DNA of 64,000 nt from Glaciecola sp. XM2 (GCF_018595715.1 NZ_JAHEOJ010000020.1:868001-932000); one strand, 5' to 3'; numbered from the stretch's first letter, positions 47,136 through 57,265 are shown. Made by a program: numbers and translations. Notes: generated from the sequence alone by a model not told the origin.

Positions 47136-47975
47136 GTGACGCAACAAGAGGTTCACTTCCTCGACGGTCAAATAGCTGCTCTGGTCTCAGGGCAGCAAAA
47201 TTCCTCTCCGATATTATTTGTGCATGGCTTTTTAGATAATGCGGCCAGCTTTGATGATGTGGTTTCTCACCTAGCAAATCATTATTGCATCGCCATAGAC
47301 TTACCTGGGCATGGCAAATCGGCGCATCGCAGTAAAGATGCGCATTATCATCTTACCGACTATGTCTACGACCTACATCGTCTCATTGAAAGTAATGACT
47401 TCACTAACGTGACCTTAGTAGGGCATTCACTGGGTGGAATTATATCTAGCATCTACTGTGCGCTTTATCCAAACAAAGTTGCAAATTTAGTGGTGATAGA
47501 GAGTTTAGGGCCACTAACCGAGCCCGAGTTTACGACCGTTGCTCAATTGCGCGGGAGTATGGCGTCTCGCGACAAAGCAAATGGTCCGATTAAACATCCA
47601 AAATCGATGGAGGATGTGGTGGCTGCACGCATGCGAGTGAGTGATTTATCTGCCAGTGAAGCACTGCGTATTTTGTCTCGAAACATTGTGGAATACGACG
47701 GGGCATTGAAGTGGCGCACAGACAAACGCTTGCGCACGCAATCGGCCATTAGGATGACCCCTAATCAAGCGATGAATATTATCGAGAATATTCAATGTAC
47801 TTTTAATCTGGTGTTAGGTGATCGTGGATTTACCAAAATAAAGCGAATGCTCAAACATAGACGCAATATATTCAAACACTTCAATATGGTTGAGTTTAAG
47901 GGAGGCCATCACGTGCATATGCAAGCGCCCGATAAGGTCGCTGAGTTTATCATTAATGTAATGAATACCCATTAA
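47136..47975 (+). CDS. Alpha/beta hydrolase
   Basis: A 280-residue serine hydrolase (279 if the GTG at 47136 is used; an adjacent TTG at 47133 adds one). The oxyanion region ILFVHGFLDNAASFD is near residue 28, the nucleophile in LVGHSLGGIISS near 97, and the catalytic His in FKGGHHVHMQAP near 263. The substrate is unknown; related genes next to Slp or fadD in this order are often esterases or lipases. It starts 9 bp after the Slp gene, suggesting co-transcription. Confidence 0.85.
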   Translation: MTQQEVHFLDGQIAALVSGQQNSSPILFVHGFLDNAASFDDVVSHLANHYCIAIDLPGHGKSAHRSKDAHYHLTDYVYDLHRLIESNDFTNVTLVGHSLGGIISSIYCALYPNKVANLVVIESLGPLTEPEFTTVAQLRGSMASRDKANGPIKHPKSMEDVVAARMRVSDLSASEALRILSRNIVEYDGALKWRTDKRLRTQSAIRMTPNQAMNIIENIQCTFNLVLGDRGFTKIKRMLKHRRNIFKHFNMVEFKGGHHVHMQAPDKVAEFIINVMNTH

Positions 47976-48057
47976 AGCCTTATTTGTCGCACTTTTCGGG
48001 ATTCTTTCATTCCAATTTATCGCATAGTCCTTTAGTATTACGCACCTTAATTTTTAA

Positions 48058-48074
48058 TATTGGTATTACCATTC
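48058..48074. promoter_or_regulatory. FadR-like operator before fadD
   Basis: A perfect TGGT-ATT-ACCA palindrome (48061-48071), the TGGT-N3-ACCA core of FadR operators, about 55 bp before the fadD GTG. Flanks do not extend the consensus strongly. Confidence 0.35.
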
Positions 48075-48126
48075 AAATCTCAGGTTTGTTGCGGTAATTA
48101 GCCAACTAGTCAGTAGGACAGTAGTT

Positions 48127-49782
48127 GTGGAAAAAGTTTGGTTGAATCAGTACGATCCTTCTATTAGCGCTGAAATTAATCCAGATAGAGTCCCATCCTT
48201 AATTGATATTTTCGAAAGCGCAGTGAGTCAATACGCCAACAAGACTGCCTTTATCAATATGGGGCACAAAATCACCTTCGAAGATCTTGATGTGTTGTCT
48301 CTGCAATTTGCCAGTTACCTGCAACACAAAGGACTGAAAAAGGGCGATGCTGTCGCCATTATGATGCCAAACCTTTTGCAGTACCCTATCGCTTTATTTG
48401 GCGTGCTAAGAGCGGGCATGACAGTGGTGAATGTCAATCCACTGTATACGCCCCGCGAATTACAGCACCAACTTTCAGATGCGAAAGTCAAAACCATTGT
48501 TATAGTAGAGAACTTTGCATCGACCTTAGATGCCATCATTAAAGACACGCCTGTTGAGAATGTTATCCTCACTGGCTTGGGTGATATGTTGCCATCTCCC
48601 AAAAAGTGGTTGGTTAACTTTGTCGTAAAGTACGTCAAGAAAATGGTGCCAGAGCACGGGCTTACAAATACGGTAAGCTTTGCGCAGGCCCTCTCTATTG
48701 GTGAGAGAAAGTCGGCATATGTGCGACCAGAAATGGACGGCAGTGATATTGCATTCTTACAATATACCGGTGGTACTACAGGGGTTTCTAAAGGCGCTAT
48801 GCTGAGCCATCGAAACATGGTTGCAAACCTAGAGCAGGTTAGCGGTATTCTTGAGGTCTCGGTGGAGCCTGGTAAAGATATGGTGGTTACTGCGTTACCG
48901 CTTTATCACATCTTTGCACTAACGAGTAACTGTTTAACCTTTTTGAAATACGGCTGCCCGAATTTATTAATCACCAACCCGCGAGATATGCCTGCGTTTG
49001 TCAAAGAACTCAGTAAATATCCGTTTGCCGTTTTAACAGGGGTAAATACCTTGTTTAATGGATTATTAAATACACCAGGGTTCGACACGCTAGATTTCTC
49101 TCACTTTAAGTTTGGTTTAGGTGGCGGTATGGCGGTACAACGTCCTGTTGCCGAAAAATGGCAAAAGGTGACAGGTCAGGTGCTCATTGAAGGTTATGGC
49201 CTTACCGAGTGCTCACCGGTTGTGTCAGTTAACCCATTTAATGCTACTGAATATAAAGGATCAATCGGCTTACCTTTACCCTCTACCGATATTAAAATTT
49301 GCGATGACGATGGCAAAGAACTCGGGTTCGACGAAGCTGGAGAGCTATTTGTTAAGGGCCCACAAGTTATGCTGGGATATTTAGGGCGAGAAGAAGCGAC
49401 CGCTGAAGTATTACAAGATGGATGGTTGGCCACAGGCGACATCGCAAAAATAGACCATCAAGGTTATTTGTATATTGTTGACCGTAAAAAAGATATGATT
49501 TTAGTCTCAGGCTTTAACGTTTTTCCTAATGAGATTGAAGAGGTCGCTGCGATGCACGAGGGCGTCTTAGAAGCCGCTGCTATCGGCATTCCCCATGAGG
49601 TCTCAGGTGAGGTGGTGAAGCTTTTCGTGGTCAAGCAAGATGATTCTCTTACCGAAGAAATGGTAATGGAGCATTGCAAAACCTTACTAACAGGTTATAA
49701 AGTACCTAAAATTATCGCATTCACCGACGAGTTGCCAAAGACAAACGTTGGCAAAATCTTGCGCAGAGAGCTACGGGACTAA
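48127..49782 (+). CDS. fadD: Long-chain fatty acid-CoA ligase
   Basis: A 551-residue AMP-forming acyl-CoA synthetase that activates fatty acids during uptake. The N-terminal [11 protein letters not shown] is FadD-like; the adenylation motif is [14 protein letters not shown] (near residue 215); the C-terminal [21 protein letters not shown] is the FACS signature and the catalytic Lys is in [17 protein letters not shown] start. Related genes fadR and fadH lie about 10 kb downstream, and a FadR-like palindrome precedes this gene. Confidence 0.95.
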   Translation: MEKVWLNQYDPSISAEINPDRVPSLIDIFESAVSQYANKTAFINMGHKITFEDLDVLSLQFASYLQHKGLKKGDAVAIMMPNLLQYPIALFGVLRAGMTVVNVNPLYTPRELQHQLSDAKVKTIVIVENFASTLDAIIKDTPVENVILTGLGDMLPSPKKWLVNFVVKYVKKMVPEHGLTNTVSFAQALSIGERKSAYVRPEMDGSDIAFLQYTGGTTGVSKGAMLSHRNMVANLEQVSGILEVSVEPGKDMVVTALPLYHIFALTSNCLTFLKYGCPNLLITNPRDMPAFVKELSKYPFAVLTGVNTLFNGLLNTPGFDTLDFSHFKFGLGGGMAVQRPVAEKWQKVTGQVLIEGYGLTECSPVVSVNPFNATEYKGSIGLPLPSTDIKICDDDGKELGFDEAGELFVKGPQVMLGYLGREEATAEVLQDGWLATGDIAKIDHQGYLYIVDRKKDMILVSGFNVFPNEIEEVAAMHEGVLEAAAIGIPHEVSGEVVKLFVVKQDDSLTEEMVMEHCKTLLTGYKVPKIIAFTDELPKTNVGKILRRELRD

Positions 49783-49818
49783 TTTTTGAATCTACAATCG
49801 CTTAAAAACCTTCATGAA

Positions 49819-50982
49819 ATGTCATATGAATATGTGACGACGCTTGAGGGTTTGCAAGCGCTTTGCCAGACACTCTCAAAAGCTACGATCATCACCTTAG
49901 ATACCGAGTTTGTGCGCACACGCACTCTCAACCCTCAGCTTGGCTTATTGCAAGTATTTGATGGTGAAACCCTAGCGCTAATTGACCCTGTATTGATAGA
50001 TGATTTGAGCTGTTTTTGTGATATTTTGACCAATCAAAGTATCACAAAAGTATTGCATTCTTGTTCAGAAGACATTGACGCACTGTGGAGCAATTTGGGC
50101 GTGGTGCCTCAGCCCTTATTTGATACCCAATTTGCCGCAAGTTTGCTTAATAAAGGCGCTAGTATTGGCTACGCTAACTTGGTCGAGAGCTTGTTTGACG
50201 TTACCTTAGACAAAGGTGAATCAAGAACCGATTGGATAGCGCGCCCGTTATCGCATAAGCAATTAGACTACGCTGCTGCCGACGTAACCTACCTAATGGC
50301 TATTTACGATGAGCTCGCTTCAGAGCTCAATGAACGGCGTATGACCGAGTACGTGACTAAAGAGTCTGAGTGCCTTATTGCGAAGAAGACACATCCTTTT
50401 CCTGCAGAATATGCCTATTTGACCATTTCCAACAATTGGAAGCTTGGTCCTTGCAGTTTGTACGCGCTTAAGTTGCTTGCAAAATGGCGACTTGAAACGG
50501 CGCGCGAAAAAGACATAGCCATAAACTTTGTATTAAAAGAAGCGGCAATGCTAGAAATTGCTATGAAGCTGCCGCAGAGCAACAACGCATTGTTTAAGCT
50601 CAACAGCCTTTACCCTAAGCAGGTGAGACTGTATGCCCAAGAAATTATCCAGTTGGTGACGCAAGCAGTAGAAGCCGATGAGTCACTTTATGTGCGCAAA
50701 CCCAAGCGGTTAATCGAATTCAAGGCGTATAAAAAGGCGGGCGCTGATATTCGCGACATCGCAGAGCAAGCCAGTCAATCACTGGATATTCCTATTGCTG
50801 CCATAGCGTCAAAAAAGCAAATTGGACAGTTTTTGAAATGGGCTTGGGTAGAAGAGGATGAAACCACCTTACAAGGGTTACAGCCAGATCTAATAACGGG
50901 CTGGCGCAAAGATGTGTTCATTGATAAATTACGTGTGTTATTTGGTGAAGGAGGAACTTACCATGCTTTGCGCCGCATATAA
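49819..50982 (+). CDS. rnd: Ribonuclease D
   Basis: A 387-residue 3'-5' exoribonuclease that matures tRNA 3' ends. The DEDD motifs are LDTEFVRTR (near residue 28) and HSCSEDIDALW (near 80), and the third contains DYAAADVTYL (near 150), followed by two HRDC-type helical domains. The frame runs up to a TTG at 49786, but the ATG at 49819 aligns with the E. coli start (MNYQMITT against MSYEYVTT). It overlaps ycgL by 20 bp. Confidence 0.93.
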   Translation: MSYEYVTTLEGLQALCQTLSKATIITLDTEFVRTRTLNPQLGLLQVFDGETLALIDPVLIDDLSCFCDILTNQSITKVLHSCSEDIDALWSNLGVVPQPLFDTQFAASLLNKGASIGYANLVESLFDVTLDKGESRTDWIARPLSHKQLDYAAADVTYLMAIYDELASELNERRMTEYVTKESECLIAKKTHPFPAEYAYLTISNNWKLGPCSLYALKLLAKWRLETAREKDIAINFVLKEAAMLEIAMKLPQSNNALFKLNSLYPKQVRLYAQEIIQLVTQAVEADESLYVRKPKRLIEFKAYKKAGADIRDIAEQASQSLDIPIAAIASKKQIGQFLKWAWVEEDETTLQGLQPDLITGWRKDVFIDKLRVLFGEGGTYHALRRI

Positions 50983-51241
50983 GTCTATAAAAAAAGTCGA
51001 TACTTACTTGTATGTTTCGAACAAAGACGATTTTTCTAAGGTGCCGGAGGCATTGTTAAAAGCGTTTGGCACCCCGCAGTTCGTGATGTCGGTGCCGGTA
51101 GATAAAAGAGAACATATTGCACAAATTCCAAAGTCAGAATTTGTCGCCAAACTTCAAGAGCAAGGGTTTTATTTACAGATGCCGCCTACGTCCGCCAGTT
51201 TGCTTAAAATGCACCTTCAGCAACAATCTCAACAACAATAA
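50963..51241 (+). CDS. ycgL: YcgL domain protein
   Basis: A 92-residue protein of unknown function, collinear with E. coli YcgL: AYKSIKKVDTYLYV, then FSKVPEALLKAFGTPQFVM and a C-terminal LQEQGFYLQMPP. A strong ribosome site (GGAGG) precedes the ATG at 50963, inside the end of rnd. It forms a conserved cluster with rnd, ycgM and ycgN. Confidence 0.92.
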   Translation: MLCAAYKSIKKVDTYLYVSNKDDFSKVPEALLKAFGTPQFVMSVPVDKREHIAQIPKSEFVAKLQEQGFYLQMPPTSASLLKMHLQQQSQQQ

Positions 51242-51319
51242 CCAGCCCTAAGAACGTGCGCTTTTTAGCTGCGTGCGTTTCTCTGGTGCGATAGCCCAAC
51301 GACTCAGAAAAGGTAAGCT

Positions 51320-52330
51320 ATGCGTAAATTCATTCAGTCTGTCGCATTTGTGTTTGCATTAGCTGCAGCGTATCAAGCGGGTGCGGCTGATGCACTTAGT
51401 TTTGATGAGTATCGCGATGCCCTCAAACAAGAAGCGCTAAGCAAAGGCTACAGTGAAGCCTTTTTAACACCTATCTTTGATAGTATTGTAGAGCGTAAGG
51501 CCGTTGTGAAAGCGGATCGGAATCAACCAGAACGCAGACTCACCCTCGACACTTACCTAGAGACTCGCGTGCCCGATTGGAAAGTTGAGCAAGCCGTTCA
51601 AGCCTACCGTGAACATTACGACGTGTTAAAAAAGATAAGTGAACAATACAACGTGCAAGCGCGCTTTATTGTTGCTCTTTGGGGAAATGAAAGTAATTTT
51701 GGTCGTATTCAAGGCAACCACCCGGTCATGTCCTCCCTCGTTTCGTTGGCCCACGAAGGGCGAAGAGAGACCTTGTTTAAAAATCAGTTTTTCGCCGCAC
51801 TAAAAATCCTCCAGCAAGGGCACGTGACCTTAGAAAACTTCAATGGCAGTTGGGCTGGAGCAATGGGGCAAAGCCAATTCATGCCTACGTCGTTTTTGAC
51901 CTATGCGGTAGACGCAAACGGTGATGGTAAAAAAGATATATGGCAAACTGAAGAGGACGTGTTTGCCTCTATCGCCAATTACCTTAGCCAAGAAGGATGG
52001 AACGGCAACTTCACGTGGGGGCGTCAAGTGAAGCTGAGCGAGTCATTTAACATGGAGCGCATTTCGCAGCTAGAGGGTCTAAGCCGTGACCGTAAAAAGA
52101 CCTTGCGAGATTGGCAGGCTTTAGGCGTAACGAAGTTTGACCAAACAGCTTTACCTAATGTGGATATTAAAGCGTCATTAATTTTACCTGACGGTGAAGC
52201 GGGGCGTGTCTATCTTGTTTATGACAATTTTGATACCTTAATGCGTTGGAATCGCAGTTATTATTTTGGCATCTCCGTTGCCTATTTAGCACAGCGTATA
52301 GATAAAGCGTTTAATGCCCAAGCTCAATGA
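51320..52330 (+). CDS. MltB-family lytic murein transglycosylase
   Basis: A 336-residue exported enzyme that cleaves glycan strands of peptidoglycan with 1,6-anhydro ring formation. The signal peptide ends AYQAGA without a lipobox cysteine, so unlike E. coli MltB it appears to be soluble in the periplasm. The catalytic Glu is in ALWGNESNFGRIQG (near residue 120), and GAMGQSQFMPTSFLTYA and DIWQTEEDVFASIANYL complete the SLT-like fold. Inserted in the ycgL-ycgM-ycgN cluster. Confidence 0.9.
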   Translation: MRKFIQSVAFVFALAAAYQAGAADALSFDEYRDALKQEALSKGYSEAFLTPIFDSIVERKAVVKADRNQPERRLTLDTYLETRVPDWKVEQAVQAYREHYDVLKKISEQYNVQARFIVALWGNESNFGRIQGNHPVMSSLVSLAHEGRRETLFKNQFFAALKILQQGHVTLENFNGSWAGAMGQSQFMPTSFLTYAVDANGDGKKDIWQTEEDVFASIANYLSQEGWNGNFTWGRQVKLSESFNMERISQLEGLSRDRKKTLRDWQALGVTKFDQTALPNVDIKASLILPDGEAGRVYLVYDNFDTLMRWNRSYYFGISVAYLAQRIDKAFNAQAQ

Positions 52331-52362
52331 CGTTAAACTATTAAAATGAAGTCGTACATATC

Positions 52363-53046
52363 ATGATCAATACTTATCAGCACCTCAATATGCAAGGTCA
52401 GCCTCTCCAAACAGTGGATGCCCAAGGTTACCCCGTTGGCAAAGCCGTGTGCGTGGGCCGCAATTATCTCGACCATGTACATGAACTTGGTAATCAAGTA
52501 AACGATAATCCATTATTGTTTATGAAGCCCTCTACGGCGTTTGCTCATTTACATCAACCCATCACTATTCCCACTGAGTGGGGCGAGTGTCACAACGAAC
52601 TTGAGCTAGCGTTTTTGATAGGTAAGCCTCTATATAAGTCGCGGCCAGAGCAGTGCGCACCAGCCATTAGTGGTTTAGGTTTGGCGTTAGATTTGACGCT
52701 GCGAGAGTTACAAAACCAGTTGAAGACCCAAGGACATCCGTGGGAGCGTGCCAAGGCATTTGATGGTAGCTGCCCAATCAGCTCATTTATGCCGCTGGAT
52801 TACCAAAATCAGACGTTTTCGTTCAGTTTAAAGGTGAACGGACAATTGCGTCAGCAGGGTGATTCAAAACATATGCTTACCCCCGTATTAGAACTCCTTT
52901 CTCATATCAGTCAGTGTTTTACCTTAATGCCAGGTGATGTTGTCCTGACAGGCACACCAAAAGGCGTTGGCCCGCTAAAGGCAAATGACATGATTGACAT
53001 AGATTTGCATGGACATTTTAATATCAAAACCCGTGTTGCGGCCTAG
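52363..53046 (+). CDS. ycgM: Fumarylacetoacetate hydrolase family protein YcgM
   Basis: A 227-residue FAH-fold enzyme. GRNYLDHVHELGN and LFMKPSTAFAH near the N-terminus, ECHNELELAFLIG with the metal-binding Glu residues, and the C-terminal MPGDVVLTGTPKGVGPL are all typical. Members hydrolyse acylpyruvates or decarboxylate oxaloacetate; the natural substrate of YcgM is not settled. Confidence 0.9.
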   Translation: MINTYQHLNMQGQPLQTVDAQGYPVGKAVCVGRNYLDHVHELGNQVNDNPLLFMKPSTAFAHLHQPITIPTEWGECHNELELAFLIGKPLYKSRPEQCAPAISGLGLALDLTLRELQNQLKTQGHPWERAKAFDGSCPISSFMPLDYQNQTFSFSLKVNGQLRQQGDSKHMLTPVLELLSHISQCFTLMPGDVVLTGTPKGVGPLKANDMIDIDLHGHFNIKTRVAA

Positions 53047-53049
53047 AGT

Positions 53050-53577
53050 ATGAAAAAATCACCCTACACCGCCGCGCTTATGTCCTCACAGTATTGGCTT
53101 ACAACGTCTTTGGAAGAATTGAATAAGGCGCAGTGGGAAGCGATATGTGACGGTTGTGCGCGCTGTTGTTTACATAAGTTTATTGAAGATGACAGCATTG
53201 AAGAGGGCATGGAGTCTACCGATGTTCCCAGTGAAGATGGCGCTATTCACTACACCAATATTGCTTGTCATTTACTGAATCAAAAGACCTGTGCGTGCAC
53301 ATCTTATGAAAAGCGCAGCGAGTTAGTGCCTCAATGCGTGACCCTGACAAAAGAGAACTTAGAACATATCTTTTTTATGCCACCGTCGTGCAGCTACCGT
53401 CGTTTGCATGAGGGGAAAGGGCTGGCATCTTGGCATCCGCTGCTAAACAAAGGTAAGAAAACCAAGATGCACGAGTTAGGAATAAGCGTGCGGAATAAAG
53501 TGGTTAGCGAGGCTAACGTTGATATCAACGAGTTTGAAGATTATATCGTTACTTGGCCGCTTTCAGAGATAGACTGA
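53050..53577 (+). CDS. ycgN: YcgN/UPF0260 cysteine-cluster protein
   Basis: A 175-residue cytoplasmic protein with clustered cysteines: CDGCARCC near residue 34, CHLLNQKTCACTSY near 78 and a further Cys at RSELVPQCVTL. The family has a metal- or iron-sulfur-type cluster and unknown function. It begins 3 bp after ycgM, so the two are coupled, and its 3' end overlaps dsbB (opposite strand) by 29 bp. Confidence 0.9.
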   Translation: MKKSPYTAALMSSQYWLTTSLEELNKAQWEAICDGCARCCLHKFIEDDSIEEGMESTDVPSEDGAIHYTNIACHLLNQKTCACTSYEKRSELVPQCVTLTKENLEHIFFMPPSCSYRRLHEGKGLASWHPLLNKGKKTKMHELGISVRNKVVSEANVDINEFEDYIVTWPLSEID

Positions 53578-54085
53578 TAGACGCTAGGTTTGCAACTAAG
53601 GCGACTAGCCAACCGACCAAATAAAGTGCAAACACTACCTGCATCCATTCTGGCATGCCCATACCTAAAAACTGCCAAGTATTATCGTTACAGCTACCAG
53701 GGGCGTCAAAAATCGCTGGGAGCCATTCGTGTAGTGGCATAAAAGCTGGGAATTCTGGCACAAATGGGCATGGCGGTACAAAAAAGCCTTCTGGAAAAAT
53801 CACCAATAAATGCTCACGTGCGGTATGTAGGCCCCACACTGCCGATGTTCCCCAAATAATTAATCCAAGCCCTCTGAGCAATATGTGCGGATAAAGCAAG
53901 GGAATAAGCGCACCAAACATAATGCCTATTACAGCGCTACGCTGATAGATACACTTTACACAAGGGGCATGACCTTGAATATGCTGAAAATACAGCGCTG
54001 CCAGTAAAAGTGCAAAGGCACTCAAGCACACAATAGCCCAAGGTTGTCGCGTTTGACTCCAATTTGCTAACCACTGCATCTTCAC
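53549..54085 (-). CDS. dsbB: Disulfide bond formation protein B
   Basis: A 178-residue inner-membrane quinone oxidoreductase that re-oxidises DsbA. Four hydrophobic helices are visible. The first cysteine pair is CVKC in the first periplasmic loop (near residue 38-41), and the second pair is in the second loop (PPCPFVPEF and PGSCND). Length is standard. No dsbA is in the window. Confidence 0.95.
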   Translation of the reverse strand: MKMQWLANWSQTRQPWAIVCLSAFALLLAALYFQHIQGHAPCVKCIYQRSAVIGIMFGALIPLLYPHILLRGLGLIIWGTSAVWGLHTAREHLLVIFPEGFFVPPCPFVPEFPAFMPLHEWLPAIFDAPGSCNDNTWQFLGMGMPEWMQVVFALYLVGWLVALVANLASISLSLKAAK

Positions 54086-54381
54086 TCTCTAACTGCCTTA
54101 AAATCGTGTGGCTAATGTAGCGAATCTATTTTAAAAATCAACAGGCGTGGCATATTCATTTCAAAGCTTTATGGGTGGTTGTTCAAAATGATTCCCAGCT
54201 CGCTATGCGCAATTTGGTTTGGGTATAGCTCAATCTAGAAAATTGCACTTTTCTCATTGTGTGCATTTTGTCGCAACTGATGCTTTACGTCAGAACTGCA
54301 ACACAGTATTGTTAAGCTATTAGCGATAGATGGTGCATAGCTAGTATGTAAGTGTGCTAGTGACATAAACGGTGGTTAAAA

Positions 54382-54654
54382 ATGCATAGTAAACACAAAT
54401 TGAGATTACTTTTGGTAGTGATGGTTGCTTCGCTCAGCGGTTGTGCTTCTATTTATGAAGATGGAGCGATAGTTAAAACAACGCAACCCATTTGTATCGA
54501 AACCATAGAAGATTCCCGTCATTGCGACATTGAAGCACGCCAAGCAGGCACAAGTGCGCCTCATGGCGAGTATCGCCAGCAAATGCTTCCCATTCACTTA
54601 CGCGATGAGGTGATTGAAGCCGAGCTTGAAGACCTAAGGCGCAAAAACAAATAA
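54382..54654 (+). CDS. Small putative lipoprotein
   Basis: A 90-residue protein with a signal peptide and lipobox LSGC (Cys about residue 21), then a short mature part with three further Cys (PICIETIEDSRHCD and an earlier one at the lipobox) and a charged C-terminus. GGTGG precedes the ATG. No family recognised. It follows a 296-bp gene-free stretch in which I see nothing identifiable. Confidence 0.7.
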   Translation: MHSKHKLRLLLVVMVASLSGCASIYEDGAIVKTTQPICIETIEDSRHCDIEARQAGTSAPHGEYRQQMLPIHLRDEVIEAELEDLRRKNK

Positions 54655-54775
54655 GAGGCGAAAGCAAAATAATTTCGATGCTTGTGCAAGCAATAGCTAA
54701 GTTATTACTGTCGCCAACAACAGCAGATGCGCTTTGCGCGCAGAGATAAAACCGCAACCTCGTTGGACTCCTTGC

Positions 54776-55654
54776 ATGACAGACACACCGCGCACGCGCA
54801 CAGCACTTATAGAGTTACATATTGCCGTTTGCTTATTTGGTCTAGCAGGCTTATTTGGTAAGTGGATCATCGCGTCGGCGTCTGTCATTGTAGCGGGAAG
54901 AGCAGGCATTGCCGCGATAGCGATTTTTATTATCATCCAATTTTATGGGGATAAACTCAATATAAGCTCCTCACGATCGTTGTTAGGTATGATCATCTCG
55001 GGGGGCATACTGGCAGTGCATTGGTTGGCCTTTTTTCATGCCATTCAAGTTTCTAGTGTCGCCATTGGTGTTATTGGCTTTGCGACCTTTCCTTTGTTTG
55101 TAGCATTGCTCGAACCTTTTGTTTCGAAACAAAGATTCCGTAAGATAGATGTGGCAAGTGCTTTAATGGTTACCGTGGGGTTAATTGTTGTAGCACCCAG
55201 TTTTGATTGGGCCGATAACGGAACACAGGGCTTGGTTTGGGCGCTTATCTCTGGCGCGTTGTTTGCTGTACTCATGTTGCTTAATCGTCAATTGGTTAAA
55301 CACGATGCGTTTATGACGATATCGTGTTTTCAACATAGCGTTGCCGCCATTGCCTTACTGCCCATCGCATTTCATATTGGCACAACGCCAAATACAAGCG
55401 AGCTATGGTTGCTGCTTGGTTTAGGCCTGGTATGCACAGCCTTACCACAAACGCTGTTTATAAAATCTTTACGGACGCTGAGAGCGCAGCTCGCTAGCGC
55501 AATCACTGGTTTGGAGCCGCTTTATGCTATTTTTTTTGCAGCGCTGCTGTTACATGAAATCCCCACACTGAAGACCCTATTTGGCGCCATTATTGTGTTT
55601 GCCGGCATTATAGTTGCGATGAGGGCTGAACGCAGCGCCAACACTCAAACGTGA
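54776..55654 (+). CDS. EamA/DMT-superfamily transporter
   Basis: A 292-residue membrane protein with ten hydrophobic segments in two EamA repeats. The first repeat contains LFGLAGLFGKWIIA and the second GLVWALISGALFAVLMLLNR; GLEPLYAIFFAALLLHEIPT is the typical penultimate segment. These carry metabolites or drugs; the substrate is unknown. I prefer the ATG at 54776 (MTDTPRTRTALIE) over a TTG at 54734. It lies just before the truncated Rhs gene. Confidence 0.85.
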   Translation: MTDTPRTRTALIELHIAVCLFGLAGLFGKWIIASASVIVAGRAGIAAIAIFIIIQFYGDKLNISSSRSLLGMIISGGILAVHWLAFFHAIQVSSVAIGVIGFATFPLFVALLEPFVSKQRFRKIDVASALMVTVGLIVVAPSFDWADNGTQGLVWALISGALFAVLMLLNRQLVKHDAFMTISCFQHSVAAIALLPIAFHIGTTPNTSELWLLLGLGLVCTALPQTLFIKSLRTLRAQLASAITGLEPLYAIFFAALLLHEIPTLKTLFGAIIVFAGIIVAMRAERSANTQT

Positions 55655-55755
55655 GGTGACATTGCGGGTGATTATCGTTGGTTTTAGGTTTTTAAACGCC
55701 TGCTTAAGCGTCGTAATGCTAACAAAACGCTGATAACGCCTGATATAGTTAGTAT

Positions 55756-57264
55756 TTGCACATTAATATCGTTTATGATTATTTAGGACGAAGGATTAGT
55801 AAATCCGATGGTGTCAACATTCGTTATTATGTTTACAGTCCAAAAGGGTTGTTGTTAGCAGAGCTTGATGAGTTAGGCCAATCAGTAATTGAGTATGTGT
55901 ATCTCAACGGTCAACGGCTGGCTGTTATGCTACCATCAATAAACGACGAGTTTGCGCAAAGTACTGAGCCAGACTGGGAAGTTGCAATTTTGGATGAGTT
56001 TTACTTGGTCAGCACAAATTCTAACTTAAAACTAAGCGCCAGCGATTCAGCACAAGCGAGTTTAAGTACCCTCACCGAAGCTGACAATCAAAGCGATCGA
56101 GACATTTTCGTTGCCGAGCCAGCTAGCGCAGGGTTCTTCTATTTGAGAAATAAAGAAAGCGGCTTGTATTTCAGGCCTGTGAGCAATAGTGAAAATGCCG
56201 TTCTTGAGCAGCGCCCTACTAACTATCGAGGAAGCCGCACACAATGGAAAATAGAAACGCTTGATGATGGAACTATTGCATTAAGAAACAAATGGACTAA
56301 CAAGTATCTTAGTTCAGGGGCGGGTATTGTGGGCGAAGATGCAAGCATTACAAGCGATCAGTCAGATTATTCTGCATCTTGGAAGATAGTTCCATCAAAC
56401 TTACTTGACGATAATGCGCCGAAACTGTTTTATGTGCATACCAATCAGGTCGGTGCACCATTAGCGCTCAGTGACGATAACGGAGATATTGCGTGGCAAG
56501 CTACATACACTCCTTTTGGCAAAGCAACTATAGTAACCAATAACCTGCCTAAGCATTTTACAGCAAGATTTCCTGGACAATACGCTGACGCAGAAACTGG
56601 GTTTTATTACAACTACTTTAGGGATTACGATCCTGAATTGGGCAGATATATTCAGTCTGATCCGATTGGGTTAGATGGGGGGATTAATACGTATGCTTAC
56701 GTCCACGGTAACCCGATAATGTATTACGACCCTTATGGCCTATGGGCTTGGGGCGACCCTTTGCCACAGTGGATGGTTGATGGCGCATCTGGTTGGGGTG
56801 GAGTTCTCAGTTTCGGATTAACAAATCAGATTAATAATGCGCAGGGCACTTCACATACCTATAGTCAATGCAGTGCTGCATACAAAGGTGGGCAAGCCTT
56901 AGGTATGTTTAACTCGTTGGCACTTGGCGGTGCTACTGCATCTAGGTCGGCAGTTAAAGGTTGGGCTAATTATTCGCATGCGGCTCTGCACAATAGGTAT
57001 CTGAAGCAGTTTAAGAACCCTGCCGCTAAATGGTTAAACAAACGTGGTAATCTCCTCAACGGTGAGTATATAAGCTGGCAGCTCCACGCAAGAGTTGACC
57101 TTTTTGCTTATCGAATGTTATCGCAAGCTAATAGACAACTTGCTGGAGCGCCGTTTTCTCCGTTAAGACAAGCCATCAATAGAGTGCCTTATTTGCCGGG
57201 TAGCGCGGCTTATGGTCTGGGTGGCGTAGCAGCAAGCAGCGGTTCCAACTGTGGATGTCCATAA
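55756..57264 (+). CDS. 5'-truncated Rhs protein with inserted beta-trefoil-like domain and variable C-terminus
   Basis: A 502-residue C-terminal piece of an Rhs/YD-repeat protein. It opens in the middle of a YD repeat (VYDYLGRRISKSDG), and an in-frame TAG lies two codons upstream; the only start-like codon is TTG. After EYVYLNGQRLAV (residue about 57) comes a 150-residue insert with repeated FYLxNxxSGLYF and QWKI/SWKIV motifs typical of ricin/fascin-like beta-trefoils. The Rhs core resumes at FYVHTNQVGAPLALSD (near 224) and ends RYIQSDPIGLDGG and DPYGLW (near 325). Residues 330-502 form the variable tip (SHAALHNRY, SWQLHARVD), of unknown activity. Expression from this truncated start is doubtful. 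Confidence 0.75.
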   Translation: MHINIVYDYLGRRISKSDGVNIRYYVYSPKGLLLAELDELGQSVIEYVYLNGQRLAVMLPSINDEFAQSTEPDWEVAILDEFYLVSTNSNLKLSASDSAQASLSTLTEADNQSDRDIFVAEPASAGFFYLRNKESGLYFRPVSNSENAVLEQRPTNYRGSRTQWKIETLDDGTIALRNKWTNKYLSSGAGIVGEDASITSDQSDYSASWKIVPSNLLDDNAPKLFYVHTNQVGAPLALSDDNGDIAWQATYTPFGKATIVTNNLPKHFTARFPGQYADAETGFYYNYFRDYDPELGRYIQSDPIGLDGGINTYAYVHGNPIMYYDPYGLWAWGDPLPQWMVDGASGWGGVLSFGLTNQINNAQGTSHTYSQCSAAYKGGQALGMFNSLALGGATASRSAVKGWANYSHAALHNRYLKQFKNPAAKWLNKRGNLLNGEYISWQLHARVDLFAYRMLSQANRQLAGAPFSPLRQAINRVPYLPGSAAYGLGGVAASSGSNCGCP

Positions 57265-57265
57265 A

